Shown here piece after piece: positions 12,542 through 24,079 of a stretch of 64,000 nucleotides of DNA (position 1 is the stretch's first letter; every line of letters starts with the position of its first letter). This DNA is from Sarocladium kiliense (taxonomy: Eukaryota > Ascomycota > Sordariomycetes > Hypocreales > Sarocladiaceae): contig JAUZTG010000034.1 in NCBI GenBank assembly GCA_030734395.1, positions 434,001 to 498,000 on the forward strand. Direction: 5' to 3'. Below the pieces are notes generated by a model that did no database searches, was not told the DNA's origin, and saw only the letters and a program-made list of their open reading frames with translations. Made by a program: the position numbers and the translations under genes.

Positions 12542-13610
12542 TAAAAAAAAACAGACGCAAAACAGCAGCAGTGGCAGGCAGTATGGGTGATGCATGCCCT
12601 GGCCAGTGCGATGGTTTCAGAGGCGTCGTCCGTCGCAGAAGCAAACCCTGAAACAGCCGAGCTCAGCGCAGGCCCAGGAGAGAAACAGACCCCTGTTGGT
12701 GCTGGTGCTGCTCTTCCAGCTCGTTTCTCTGTGCGTGTGCACTGTGTGTGTGTGCATGCATCAATTCAGTCCCCTGGGAATGATGAGGGATGGACTGATG
12801 GATCGTGGTGCCCTTGCTGCCTGCTTCCCTGTCCCTGTCACTGCCCTGTCACTACTGCTGACTGCTGACTGCCAACTACTGCCCTGGCCAACCTCGCTAG
12901 GTGTTCCAGTCCAGCCCAGTCCATATTTATGCTACAGCAACGACCGCATCACCACCCTCACCGTCACCACAGCAAGGAGGAGGCAGTCTCCTGTGTCTCA
13001 GCTGGGGGGGGCCCCGTCGGGCGAGATTGAAATCTGATTCATATTAAATATGGTACAATCCCATTACCCGACGCCACCGTCACTGCTAGAAGCACCTCTT
13101 CTTTCTTTACCCTAACCTTTCCGTCCATCACTCACTCACTCTCCCTTGCTTCCCAGCTTCGCGTCACCTGGTGTGGTGTTTGCCCTTCCTTTCTTCTGCC
13201 AAAAAGCTGGTCTATCTATTCATTTCTTCTGGGCCTTGCATTCCAATCCCATTCCCTTCTTTTCCCACTCCATCCAGAAAGAAAGGCCACTTCCGGCCTG
13301 CCATTACCGACACTCGCTATTGCTCTTTAGCTGGAATCGCGGGAATCTCAATTGATTGATTGCCCCGTCGCCCTCACATCCAGTTTCCATTCCTTTCTTC
13401 ACTCAGGCTGGGCCTTCATATACCTTCTACTCTACCTTTTTCTTTTGGAGCAAACAGACTTTGTGTCCTATTCAATTTCTTCACGACAACTTATCATCTT
13501 TTTAATATTCTTCTCCAAACGCAACGAACACACGATACACGACATCATCTCCAACTCTCTTCCTACCAACCACCTACAAAGCAACTTCCATCCACCTTCT
13601 CTCCGTCGAA

Positions 13611-13907
13611 ATGCACAGCTCTCGTGTTCAGACTCTGGCCGCGCGCCTCACTCCCTCTCGTCTTCGCACCTCCTTCCGTCGCTCATCCTCCGGCTCAACC
13701 TCCTCCTCCTGCTCCTCCACCTACAGCCCATCATCAGCCGTTTCCACCACCAGCACCATCAACAGCGTCATCTTCCGCCAGCCCTCCATCGTCGGCCTCG
13801 AGGAGGAACGCCGAGTCTTCTCCAACGAGCTCAGTGTCCTCGAGCCTAGGCCCATTGTCTACTGGGGTGGTGTCGAGGAGCGCATGGGCTCTCTCAACAG
13901 CTTCTGA
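13611..13907 (+). CDS. Small Ser-rich protein of unknown function (98 aa)
   Basis: Single-exon frame with a good fungal start context (CGAAATGC) after a 500-nt pyrimidine-rich leader. The first 55 residues are basic and Ser/Thr-rich (RLTPSRLRTSFRRSSSG), compatible with a mitochondrial presequence or a disordered tail. The last 40 residues look like a compact conserved segment: SIVGLEEERRVFSNELSVLE followed by PRPIVYWGGVEERMG. No transmembrane segment is visible. I do not recognise a named family, and my impression that the C-terminal segment is conserved in filamentous ascomycetes needs a search. The frame was preferred over two longer overlapping frames (13352-13849, 13360-13962) because of its start context and non-repetitive C-terminus. 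Confidence 0.6.
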   Translation: MHSSRVQTLAARLTPSRLRTSFRRSSSGSTSSSCSSTYSPSSAVSTTSTINSVIFRQPSIVGLEEERRVFSNELSVLEPRPIVYWGGVEERMGSLNSF

Positions 13908-14343
13908 GCATCTGCTCATCTTCTCTCTGTCACCCTCCATGGGAACTTGGAGGGCGATATGAGCACCGAAACACGGGCAGCATGGACAACACGAACACTG
14001 GCTGACCCATTGGAGATACATCGACCTGAAGATGGGAATCTCGACACGTGGAAATAGCAGGGACAACTTTGGATTCTTTTTGGGCGTTGGGATATCACGA
14101 GACCTACAGCACGGCCTTGCAAGGGAATGACATTTCGACACAAACCCTTCTTCAGCATCATGATCTACTAGCTTGAAGTATTTGAAAGAACACGAGATAC
14201 GTCCATCAGACGTACACATTTTGACAGCCATGTCTTTGCTTCCATTGACTTTGTTCCATTGCCTGAACTGAATGTGATCCGTAACGCCCCAATACTTGCC
14301 TTCGTCGTCATCATAAAATACATCATGCATCATGCATCATGCA
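13908..14343. other. Convergent intergenic spacer
   Basis: Shared 3' region of the 98-aa gene (+) and the two-TM gene (-). A 199-codon minus-strand frame crosses it and the 98-aa gene but has no recognisable content. Confidence 0.5.
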
Positions 14344-14348
14344 TCATG
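14321..14348. repeat. Four tandem copies of CATCATG
   Basis: Four perfect heptamers in a row. The last copy contains the stop codon (14344-14346, minus strand) of the two-TM gene, so copy-number change would alter its 3' UTR and could affect the C-terminus. Confidence 0.9.
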
Positions 14349-14889
14349 GATGCGCCATCCGAACCCATCTTTGATACACCGTCCCCGTGAAATACCACAC
14401 AGCAACTAAGCCCCCCAACACCAAAGCCCCCAAAACCACCAACGTCCGGTTCCTCAACCGAAACGCCTCCTCGGCCTCCATTCTCATCAATTTCTTTTGC
14501 TTCGTGCGATAGTAATTCTCATACGGCTCTCCAGGCCGCAAGAGCCGATGGAGCCACCTGGGCATGATGCCAGGCACCGTGGCTCCCATCGCGGACCGCC
14601 GGAGGGTGTAGTGGATGTCCACGGCGATCAGGGAGAAGAGGAATGCGATGAAGTTGATTGCTGTCAGGGCGACCTAGTATCGGGGAAGGGGAGTTAGCCA
14701 CACCCTAGCTCGCTTGACCCTGTCTGATGTCTAGCTTTCTTTTTTTTCCTGGGCGCTTGTTCTTACCGAGTACGGTGTCGTTTGTTGGCCATCCTGAGGA
14801 TCTTGTGTTGGATCGCTTTGTGACGCGCTGATAGTGTGTGGTAACTGTGACGTCTTGACGGCCTTGCGCGACGGCGTTGTTGAAGACAT
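14344..14889 (-). CDS. Small membrane protein with two TM segments
   Basis: Two exons, 14889-14767 and 14673-14344, joined in phase over a 93-nt intron (GTAAGA..ACTAG), giving 150 aa. Residues 1-40 are polar and Ser/Thr/Gln-rich. One hydrophobic helix (ALTAINFIAFLFSLIAVDIH) spans the exon junction. A basic loop follows (KQKKLMRMEAEEAFRLRNR), and a second helix (TLVVLGALVLGGLVAVWYF) lies near the end. The helix pair with a charged loop would suit an organelle or ER membrane protein; I cannot assign a family. The frame is open further upstream to Met at 15060, but Met14889 has the more usual N-terminus, so the start is a judgement. It lies downstream of HIS1 on the same strand. Confidence 0.65.
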
Positions 14890-15588
14890 GTTTTGAGACT
14901 CCTGAAGATCCAGGTTCGCAAAATCCGGTGGTTTGACGTTGAAATATAGATGAGAATTGCGAAAGCCGATGACGAAGCCGGCCGCGCGTGTGATGTCTCT
15001 TATTGATGAAGGTAGGGTCGCACTGCCGATGGCGGAGTGATGCACCACCACAAATTGCACCAGCTAATGTCAGCAATTGAAGATGGTGAATGGAAGGCCC
15101 GAGACTTTCGACGGAGACAGCGATCTCAAGAGTGATGAGATGGAAGCTCTAGCTATACGTCACTCTGAAATGCGGATACGGCTGTTGACACTATGTGGTG
15201 CTAACAGCGGCTGGTTCGGAGCTTCCTTTCTTCGAGAATGTGAGGTCATGGTGGCCCCGCGGCGAAGCACTAGGATGAGCCTCGTTACGACTAGGGCGCA
15301 GCACGGCATTGTCTGCAGCTTACAATAACGAGGCTGATTCGTGGTATTGTTGCAGCACATTCTTTCCATGTATAGCTTAGCATAGCCTTGTTGGTGCACC
15401 AATTTTGATGTCTCTATTGTCGGTCTATCATGATTTCTCTTCTCTTGTATGCTCCCATCAGTTATAGGAACATACTTTTCGAAAACGCCCCCAAAATTTG
15501 ACGCCTCCGGAACTGGACTCTCTGTCCCGTGCCTTGTGACCCCTGAAGCAGTGATATATCTTACCAGTGGGCAACTTCTTCAATTCCT
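14890..15588. other. Intergenic, HIS1 3' region and upstream of the two-TM gene
   Basis: 700 bp between two minus-strand genes. No supported gene or distinctive repeat was seen. Confidence 0.5.
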
Positions 15589-16712
15589 TCACCGCGTGTT
15601 GTGAATGTCCAGAACCAGAATATCCTGAGCACCCACACTCTCCAGATCGTCCATCACCAGCGCAATCTTCTTCTTCTCCACCATTGAGCTCACGGCGACC
15701 CAGCCGTCGGCATCCAGCGTCGTGATCGTGGCGGCGCGCTTGCCGGGCGTGATCTTGGTTGCTTCTGGGAGACGGGATCGCTCGATGTTGTATTGACAGA
15801 GGACGTACTTCTGGGCGGTGATGACACCACGGATACGGGCGGCGATGAGATCCACAGTCTTGAGGTTGGAGGGGTTGCGAGACTTGATGAGGACGGCGGT
15901 AGAGTCAACAACGGTGTCGATGGCCTTGAGACCGGCTGCGCGCATGGTCTCACCAGACTCTATACTAGCGGTCAGTAACTGAAATGCCCAGAATATGCTG
16001 AGTTTCGGGGATATTTTATACCAACGAGATCGACAATGCCATCTGCGACGCCCAGGGCGCAAGCCGCCTCGACACTGCCGCTCAGCTCGATGATTTTGGT
16101 CTGCAGCTTGTCTCCGGCAGGCACACCCTCAAGCTTGGCGAAGTGCTGTTTTGCCAGATTCACGAAGCTTGTGCCAATGCTCTTTCCAACAAGATCCTTT
16201 GTAGTCGCATACTTGCCCTTCTCGGGGACCTGAACTTGCAGCTTGCATGACCCGAACCCAAGCTCCATGACAACCTCGCAACTAGCGGGGACTGAATCGG
16301 GATCGCTGTGAGGGGCGCGGACGCCGGCGTCGTGTTCCTGTACTTGATCCCAGCCGGTGATACCAAGATCCACCTGGCCCTCGCCGACGAAGGTGGGAAT
16401 ATCGGCGGCTGGGAGGAAGATCAGGGCAATGGGGAGGTTCTTGACGAGGGCAATGTCGAGGCGGTTTTCGCGGCGGAACTGGACGTCAGCACCTTCGAGA
16501 AGATTGAGCGCGGCGGCATTCAGCCGTCCCTCTGATAGCTGTTAGCTGCCTGAAGCCATCATGGCGGTAATGAGGAACAGTGCGACGGGGTTGATTACGC
16601 ACTTTTGGGGACGGCGAAGAGCAAACGGCCCTCCAGACTGCGTAGGTATCGTTAGCCTCCGATTATGGGATTTGGTGATAGGAAATCAGCCATACCTGTT
16701 GACGAGATCCAT
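15589..16712 (-). CDS. HIS1: ATP phosphoribosyltransferase, first step of histidine synthesis
   Basis: Four exons: 16712-16696 (only 17 nt), 16637-16603, 16531-16022 and 15959-15589, giving 310 aa, the usual length for the fungal enzyme. The joined N-terminus reads MDLVNSLEGRLLFAVPKKGR, matching the family. Later landmarks are RRENRLDIALVKNLPIAL, FVGEGQVDLGITGWDQ, the substrate-site segment VMELGFGSCKLQ, and the PRPP-site motif VDLVESGET that spans the last intron. The C-terminal HisG regulatory domain carries the end SVGAQDILVLDIHNTR and is expected to mediate histidine feedback. The enzyme couples ATP to PRPP in the cytosol. Acceptors and donors are GT..AG throughout, with small introns (58, 71 and 62 nt). 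Confidence 0.95.
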
Positions 16713-19700
16713 GGTTACGGTTGGAAACTCAATTGGCTCAGAATGGGATGTGTGATGCAGTATTGGAGAGAGAAGTGGCCTCTACGCTACTTTTTCTTCA
16801 GGCGCGAAGTTGGGCTCGATTCGAGTCACTTTCCTCGTCGACCGGCTCCGACCGCGGGGCACTTTCCTCGTCACACAAGTTTGCACCACAGCGCATGTGG
16901 TAGACGCGGCTGTGATTGGCCGATGTAGCTTGGTGAGCGATTCCCGGTGAAGGGTTTGTGGCAGGAGACTTCAGCCACATGGAGGGGCAGCTCTACTGTG
17001 GCTGGAGGCGAGCGATCTGAGCGTAGCCTCGCTTCGAGATACAGGGAGCTTGGAGGCAGGAGCTTGCCCTGCATCTCCGCCACGGACTGCTTGCTGCACC
17101 TAAACATTTTGCCATATCAGTCTGGAAGACAGATATCGATGACAGCTGCCACCTCTGTGACAGCGGAGCTACCGCGCATAAACGATCAAGCCACGGCAGC
17201 CAAGTGCATATGCTGGGCAACGTCAAGGCACTGTTTGGACCGGAGGTACCAACACAGTATGAGTGACAGGTGGGACAAGGGTTCCTGGAGCAGACCCTCT
17301 TGCATCTAACATTCGAGGAAATTCTCCGACTTGACGGGGGTATCGACCTTTTGCCCTTGCCCTGGAGGTAACGCAGGTCCTACATCAAATCTAACACAGA
17401 TTGATTGATGTCGACACCTACAGTCGGTTTGATTCCGAGAGCAAAGGTACTGGCATTCTGGACAGGGTGTAAAGCCGACCTGTTAATCTGAGTGGTCAAC
17501 AGAGGCTCCAATATGAAGCTCAATCAATCCGCTGTCAAGTCAAATTAGGCGAATGCAGCACGAACATGTCGTTCCCCGTTCGACCTCCGGCCCTGGATTC
17601 AGCGTCATGCAGCCAACCGGCCAGCACGAACAATCTCGAAGCCTTTCTGCCTGCAAGGGACGGTGTCTACTCGCACAAAATGCCGGAACGGGCGCACACA
17701 GCGCCCCACAAGAACGAGGTCGCTTCTTGACGGCCTTGGTCAGCCGGGGGATCATCATCGTCGTCGCACGGAGAGGCAGTGCGATGCTTGCAATTCCACC
17801 CATGTTCATCAGTCATCGCTCGCGCCATGTTCTAGGTGGGGCGATCAGACGGTGCAGGTGATGGATGAGCTTCCTGTGACAAGCATTCAGTGTCGTAGTC
17901 GGACATGATGAGCATCTGTCTCCCTTTGCATGATCTCATTGTTTCAAAGCGGGTTCAGCCCCGAAAGCGTAGTCCAGCAAGATGACAAGCCCGGACACCG
18001 GAAGTTTTGTGTCGGTAGCGAGAGAGCATCCAGCCGAACGCCAGGTTGAAGAAGCTCCACTGAACCCATCAGACCAAGCCAGGGGAGGTAAGTCAAGACC
18101 CCAGGGTCTTGAAGAGACCCGGGAGGAGGCTAATGAGAGGCTAGCTTGTTTGATGGTTACGACGATGCGAGCGGGCGGGCCGCATGTCTGGGCGGCCAAG
18201 GCAGCGAGCTCTGACCATTGTGAGATAGCCGTGAGAAAGGACAACGCACTGCATAACCGCTGACGAGCAAGACACTGCATAAGGCTCGGTTATGAGAAAC
18301 AACTATACCCACCCTTAGAAACTCGCGTCTAGTTGTCTTGAGCAGCATGAATTTGGCTTGCCATGGCATGGGACGGGGTTGAAGGGACCAGGGCACGACG
18401 GCGAGTGGGCGAACCAGACTTTGGCCTCCAGGTCATATCCGGGCACCAAACAATACGACCCGGCATCCAGTGCGGTGGTGATATCAGCATTAGCAGAGAA
18501 ATAAACAAGAACAAAATTACACGGCATTGCGACGCAGGAACAAGTCGGTAACACGACACAGTGTGTGTACGAGACAAACTATCTTGTGTCCAGGGCAGAG
18601 AGGCTTGGCATATGCAACCGCAACCGCAAACCAAAGCAGCAAGCCTCTTTTCTGAAAATCTGAGACCTGTGGGACAAATAGGAGTTGGTGTGTGCGTGTG
18701 TGCGTGTGCGTCCACGTCGCGTGGGCTTGTGTTCTGGTCGTGACGGTGGGTGCTTACCCGGTCGTCTGGACTGTCGAAACGGAAGAGAGCCATTGATCCG
18801 GTTCAGTGGTGGGCCGACAGGTTGCTGCAAATATGCTGCGCAATGCTACTGCGATTTGCTTGGGATATGAGAATGTGACAGCAGGCTGCAGAAGCACAAG
18901 AGAGATGGCTGGTTCAGCGTGGGTGACCAGTGCAGTGCCCCCTGGGGGCTGAAAGTGTATCTGCATAAGGCAGTTTAGCTAGCAGGCAGCCGATCCGATG
19001 TCGTTCTCGCTTTGACAACGGGCATAATGCATCTGGACTGCAAGACAAGTGGCGACAGACTCTGTCTGGGCCAGGAGAATGAGCGAGGGAGTCGGCGTGG
19101 GTGATATGGCTTGAGGGTGTGCTATAGAACCGGCATTGGTCGTGAGCGCCATGATCATGCTGCTGTCACAGCTCCCTCGCATCTCCACTTGCCGCCGCGG
19201 AGGGTTTCTCTTTGTCTCTGATCTGTGATAGCAGAGAGAAGAAGAAACGAGCCGAGCGATGAGCTGTCATGGTGTCGCGGGAGGTCCACCGTCGTCTGTT
19301 GGATGCCAAAGGGAGGGATGGATCATGGATGTATTCCCTGCCTCGGGCCTTGCCTGGCCTTATCCACCAGCCTGTGCCTTGGGTCCCGCCTTTCACTACC
19401 ACGACTGCACTGCGTCCTAACTCCATACGGTGTACTGTACTGCACTGTACTAACCACCACCCGTGGGCGTCCACTACGCTGCAACCACCGCCACCTCTTC
19501 CATTCTTCTTCCTCGAACAACTAAATCCACCACCACCTCCTCCACCTTTTCCTCTCTCCTCGTCCTCGTCCTCCTTCTTCCTCCTCCGCTGCCGGCTTCA
19601 ACTCGCCTTCTTTCTCTTCCATATCTTCTTTCATCGCTGGCCGTCTTCACCTCGTCATCCTGCCTCACACGACGCTCTCTGCCAGCCACATAGCCGAGTC

Positions 19701-20219
19701 CAGCAGGCCCCCGCCTCTCGTCCCTCTCAGCCTTCCTGGCGCCAACAGACGAACGGCGGTACCGTTTGCGCCAACCTTCGTCTCGTCCGCCATAAGCATC
19801 AGCTTGACCTATCGTCTCCCCGATACCCGTCTTTTCAGTCTCGACTTCCCCTCCCACAATCGACTCGACGGCTCTCTCATCGTCCAGCGGCCAACTCTGC
19901 TTGTCCTTTAGGGGCTTCCGCTTCCGCAATCGCACATCGATCGGTCCCGGTACGCGACCACTACGCCGACACTACGCCACCATAGCCATTCGTTCTCACC
20001 AAAGGCTTTCGTTTCTTGTGGTCCTGTCCTCGAACGTTACCTTGCAACAAGCCAAGACGGTACCAGCAGAGACACGACCAGCAATCGCCCCGAATTGAGA
20101 CCGACACACGACGTTACTTCTGCGAGGATAGTGTCTGCTGCACGGCCCATGCCAGTACAGCGCCTATATCGTAGTTTTTTCCACCATAGCAAAGCGATTG
20201 CCCTGCTGCCTGACTGGTC
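16713..20219. other. Large divergent intergenic region between HIS1 and velB
   Basis: 3.5 kb with no supported gene; open frames are short, mutually overlapping and compositionally ordinary. Near HIS1 it holds a Gcn4-type core, a 13-bp direct repeat (16827-16839 and 16860-16872) and an inverted CCAAT box near 16914. From about 19440 to 20000 it is C/T-rich, which suits a long velB leader with upstream ATGs. Confidence 0.55.
16823..16828 (-). promoter_or_regulatory. Possible Gcn4/CPC1 site upstream of HIS1
   Basis: Minus-strand TGACTC, 111 bp before the HIS1 start, matches six of seven bases of the TGA(C/G)TCA element bound by Gcn4/CPC1 in general amino-acid control. Presence of the site is seen; function is inferred from the pathway. 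Confidence 0.35.
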
Positions 20220-21986
20220 ATGAATACAGCATACACTGCATCTTCCTCAACGACGCACCCTCACTCGACCGCAGGCATGTCTCAACCAATGCCAGTTCCC
20301 CCACCGGGATACGCCCACGCTCCTCCACCCACACATGCCCATCATCAGCCTCATACTGGGCCGCCTCAGTCTATGGCGCAACACGGCTACCAGCCTGCAC
20401 CGCAACACCACTCAGGCCATCACCCTCCGCCACCATCTCTCCAGCCTCAGCATGCACATGCATACCCTCCTCATCATCACAGCCAACATCTACCGCCACC
20501 ACCAGCCTCGACTATGCTTCACGGTGGCCATCCACCACCGCAGCAGCTGCCCCCGACAGAGATGGCTCGCACAGAAGGGTCTCTTCAACGGGGAGAGAAG
20601 CTTGTGCCAAAACTCATGCCACTATCCTTGGTCGACGAGAAGACGAACCGCAAATTCACGTGGGTGGTCTCACTAGCTAGAGTGGAGGGGCAATGACAAA
20701 GCTGACCGGATCGATACAGCCTCCATGTCGCACAACAACCCATCCGAGCTCGTATGTGCGGTTTCGGAGACAAGGTGAGTTACTCCGTGCCTTTCGGCTG
20801 ACTCGTTACGGGAATTGTTGTTGACGAGCTGTGTTGAATAGGACCGAAGACCAATCACTCCACCACCGTGCGTCAGACTTGTTATCACCGACCTGACCAC
20901 AGGCAAGGAGATCGATCCTAAGTAAGTGCGAGTGGCGAGCGTCTCGTCTGAATCGGTAATGGGACTAGTGATGACTAACAGGACGACACATTTAGTGAGA
21001 TCGAGCACTCTTTGTTCGTGCTTAACGTCGATTTGTGGAATGAAGATGGCACGCGTGAGTTTAACCTCGTGCGGTCCTCTACGGGCAGTCCTTCGATATC
21101 ATCGACAACGCCGTTTTCATACTCGGCGTTGAACGGAGGCGGTGATGCGGCCGCGCAATCGCAATACAACACACAAATGATTCCCGCAGGCAGAGATCAA
21201 TCAGCATATGGGCAGTCTGGCGGTGTCGGCTACGTTCAGGACTATCAGATGCAGCAAGGGTACACACCAGGTGAGTCTCACTCAGCATCCACCCCACTAC
21301 TTGCCGTTCTCTGGCTGAAACTTTGAAGCAGTGTCGGCCAATTACCCATCAGGAGGCTCATACGGGCCAGCACAGCAGTATTACCCACATCAAAACTACC
21401 GACCAGAGGCAGGTGTCCCTTCTCTGCCATCTCAGTCGATGGGACCGTATGGGCGGAATGGCATGCCTCCAGGTTATGGACCCGACGAGACTGCCATGTC
21501 AAGGGCCATTGGGCAGCCGGTGGACCAGCGTGGAGGCATGTTCACACGCAACCTGATTGGGAGCCTGGCAGCGAGCGCATTCAAGCTTCACGATACCGAA
21601 GATCGTCTCGGCATCTGGTTCATCCTGCAGGATCTGAGTGTGAGGACCGAGGGTGCTTTCCGGTATGTGTTGCCCAACTTCAAGTCCCTTACTGACCAGA
21701 GCTGACTTTGAGCGATGGCAGCCTGAGATTCTCGTTTGTCAATGTTGGTGCACCTGGCGGCGTCAAGGCGAAAGACGATGTGGCCGCGAAGCTGAATCAG
21801 GGACGTGCTCCCATTCTGGCATCGTGCTTCAGCGAAGTATTCAACGTCTACTCGGCGAAGAAGTTCCCTGGCGTTTGCGAGAGCACAGCTCTGAGCAAGA
21901 CGTTCGCGACACAAGGCATCAAGATTCCTATCAGGAAAGACACCAACGTTCGCGGCGGCGCAGATGATGATGACGGATACGATTGA
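20220..21986 (+). CDS. velB: Velvet-family regulator VelB
   Basis: Six exons: 20220-20659, 20720-20774, 20842-20921, 20996-21270, 21332-21662 and 21722-21986, giving about 481 aa. Residues 1-120 are Pro/His-rich (many HHPPPP-type runs). The velvet fold starts near LVPKLMPLSLVDE and runs through LHVAQQPIRARMCGFGDKDR and PPPCVRLVITDLTTGKEID to VDLWNEDGTREFNLV. It is interrupted by a Ser/Gly/Tyr/Gln-rich insertion (about 218-352) and resumes with RNLIGSLAASAFKLHD, GIWFILQDLSVRTEG and the end segment ASCFSEVFNVYSAKKFPGV. The long insertion inside the fold is the known mark of VelB. VelB enters the nucleus with VeA or VosA to link light, development and secondary metabolism; those partners are not in the window. 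Confidence 0.95.
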
Positions 21987-23575
21987 GCACGCCACTTGGC
22001 GTAATGGAATGTTTGTTACCTGGATTACGAAAAGAGCTCAGAAGTGGCGTTTTGATGGCCGATGGCTCGTATGTCATGATTGTTAGAAGGGCTCGGCGTT
22101 TTCTTTTCGGTGTATGAGGCATCATCGCAATGCTCGACAGGTGTTCAGGTCGGATCATACCCCCTGATTGTGGGTGAGCTCGAGCTGAAAGCGATCATAT
22201 TGCGATTCCAATGAGACCAAACGAAGAAGAGCCCGATGGGTGAGTCACACAGGCGGTGCCTTGCAGGAGCAAGATGCACGGGGAAACAAGCAAGGCAGAC
22301 TGGTGTGTCCTTGATGGCAAGGCGATCCACGCCGCTCTGCTTTCGGGTTCGTCTTCTGAGGCATCATGTGGACAGTCAGTTGCGAGTCTCGATTCTGCCA
22401 CCGTGAACAACGAGGCGGTTCGGGATGGGGGTCCACTACCATTTAATACCCCCCTGGCAAGCTTCAGCACACGTGGGCAAGGCGACCCCGACAGGTCGAA
22501 AAGCTTGGAGGACTAGCATCTCAGCCATTCACGTCAGGGCCGGGTTGCGCAAACGTTGACTGAGTCAGCCGAGCAACAGGATTTTCACTAAAGAGAGGTT
22601 TGGGTGGCATGGGAAACCCTACGCCTTCCCCTCCCTGTTCGACTCAGCTTGGATGTCGTATGTACAAGAAATAAACAACGGCCTTCTCAGAGGCTCATCT
22701 CACGGCTTCGACGACGATTCCATCACGTCACATGCCCCTAGATCCATTGCCCAGCCCCGTTTTCGGTGACGACTATGAGACGAGGGACGCAAAGCCCCCT
22801 TCCTAAGAACGCCATGCTGATTCTCATAGAAGCCTATTGTGCGGTGCAAGGAATAAGCACCGAAAAAAAGGCTCGCCGGGCCGCTGCTCTAGGGGCAGAC
22901 TTGGTGCGTCCAGGCGGATGGGAGCAGCTCTGGCTGGTCTGGAGTTTCCATTACGTTAACGTTAGTAAAATCGATTTGATGGCGAGACTAGGTTTTTTAG
23001 GCGGGGGTGGATTCTGCCTTCTTCTTTGCCCAGCCGTTCGCAGGGCTGCCCTTGGATCCAAGGGGACCGAGACCCAGAACAGGACCCAGTGCCTGGCAAA
23101 CCATAGCGAAAGCCTTGACTGCTTATTTTTTTCTGCGCATCTTGTGATCATCTCCAGGTTTCCCAGGTGCGCCAGTCGCACAAGCACAGCCCAAGGCGAG
23201 CACCGTTGGATTTATTGCGCCATTCCCCTCCTCGCCTGTCCATGCTCTTCCTCAATCTTTCAACACTCACACTTTCGAAAACAAGAATCTTTTGATAATC
23301 TCCAGGGATCCCCTTGCTTATCTTTCCCTTATCCCCCAGCGCAAGAAAACGATCGACCCCATCCCTGAGCCGCGCGAAGGCGTCACGATCTCTTGGCGAT
23401 CAGCCTCTATCTCTCAACCCCCCCCAACGCAACACCCACGGCCACGCCGCCCACAAAATCGCTCTCCTCCCACTCTTGCGAACCGTTCTTCCTCGAACCG
23501 TTCGTAATCTCTGCTTGCTCAGGCGCATAATCTGATCGAAACACAATCACTCAAACGAAACCCGCCCCCACTACC
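21987..23575. other. Intergenic, velB 3' side and DUF3602 upstream region
   Basis: 1.6 kb. A 200-codon frame (22766-23368) has biased, shifting composition and no recognisable domain. The last 350 bp are C/T-rich, in line with a leader for the downstream gene. Confidence 0.5.
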
Positions 23576-24079
23576 ATGAGCTCCTCTTTCGCATCCCACG
23601 GCCGTGGTGGCGCTGGCAACATGGCCAAGGCTAGCGACTCTCCCAAGCTCACGCCTTCGGACCTGCAGACGCCTACGCTGAAGACCTCGGTCGTTACGAC
23701 CGGTCGCGGGGGTCAGGGGAACATGGCGAAGAACACTGATCCTGCTGAGACGCGACTGCGCCAGGATGTTGAAGGGTAAGCCAACCTCCCTCATCTCCTC
23801 TCCCAATGACTCGGGAAGGGCTGTCAATGCAATTCAGATTGACTGACATTTGAGAACAGTGTGGTTCGTCGCCCGAGCTCTGGAGCCCAGTATGCCGGTC
23901 GCGGCGGCGCAGGAAACATCTTCAAGGGCGAGGAGGTCAGCAACCTCGAGACCACCGAGGCCGTCATCGATGATGACTCTTCCTCCGATGCGGCTGGTCC
24001 CAAGGAGAAAACTGGCGAGAAGCTCGAGAAGGTGCCCTCCAACAAGGGCAAGAACTGGCTCTTCGGCAAGAAGGCTTAA
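23576..24079 (+). CDS. GRGGAGN-repeat protein (DUF3602 family)
   Basis: Two exons, 23576-23775 and 23860-24079, joined in phase (GG/T), giving 139 aa. The motif (G)RGGAGN or GRGGQGN occurs three times: HGRGGAGNMAK near residue 10, TGRGGQGNMAK near 42, and AGRGGAGNIFKGE near 79. The remainder is Ser/Thr/Lys/Glu-rich and probably disordered, ending in KNWLFGKKA. This Gly-Arg repeat layout is that of the fungal DUF3602 family, small proteins of unknown function that often respond to stress or light; no biochemical role can be read from the sequence. It converges with HEM12. Confidence 0.85.

Larger units (their letters stand above)
11710..13610. other. Intergenic with simple repeats and a pyrimidine-rich leader
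   Basis: 1.9 kb without a supported protein gene. It holds a G homopolymer (11819-11835), an AG dinucleotide repeat (12524-12541) and, from about 13070 to 13600, a C/T-rich tract that probably forms the promoter and 5' leader of the 98-aa gene downstream. Several short overlapping open frames here look like chance. Confidence 0.6.

Noticed and set aside
13352..13962. Two long plus-strand frames over the 98-aa gene
   Set aside because: They start in the pyrimidine-rich leader and are dominated by Pro/Ser/Leu codons expected from C/T bias.
13734..14333. 199-codon minus-strand frame over the 98-aa gene
   Set aside because: Composition changes along the frame, it has no domain, and it overlaps a better-supported plus-strand gene.
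17553..17600. Possible tRNA T-arm (CGTTCGACCTCC)
   Set aside because: No matching 5-bp stem, no acceptor stem and no A box nearby.
19269..19985. 238-codon frame before velB
   Set aside because: C/T-rich leader sequence gives Pro/Ser/Phe-rich chance frames; no conserved content.
22766..23368. 200-codon frame between velB and the DUF3602 gene
   Set aside because: No domain, poor start context and changing composition; judged a chance frame.
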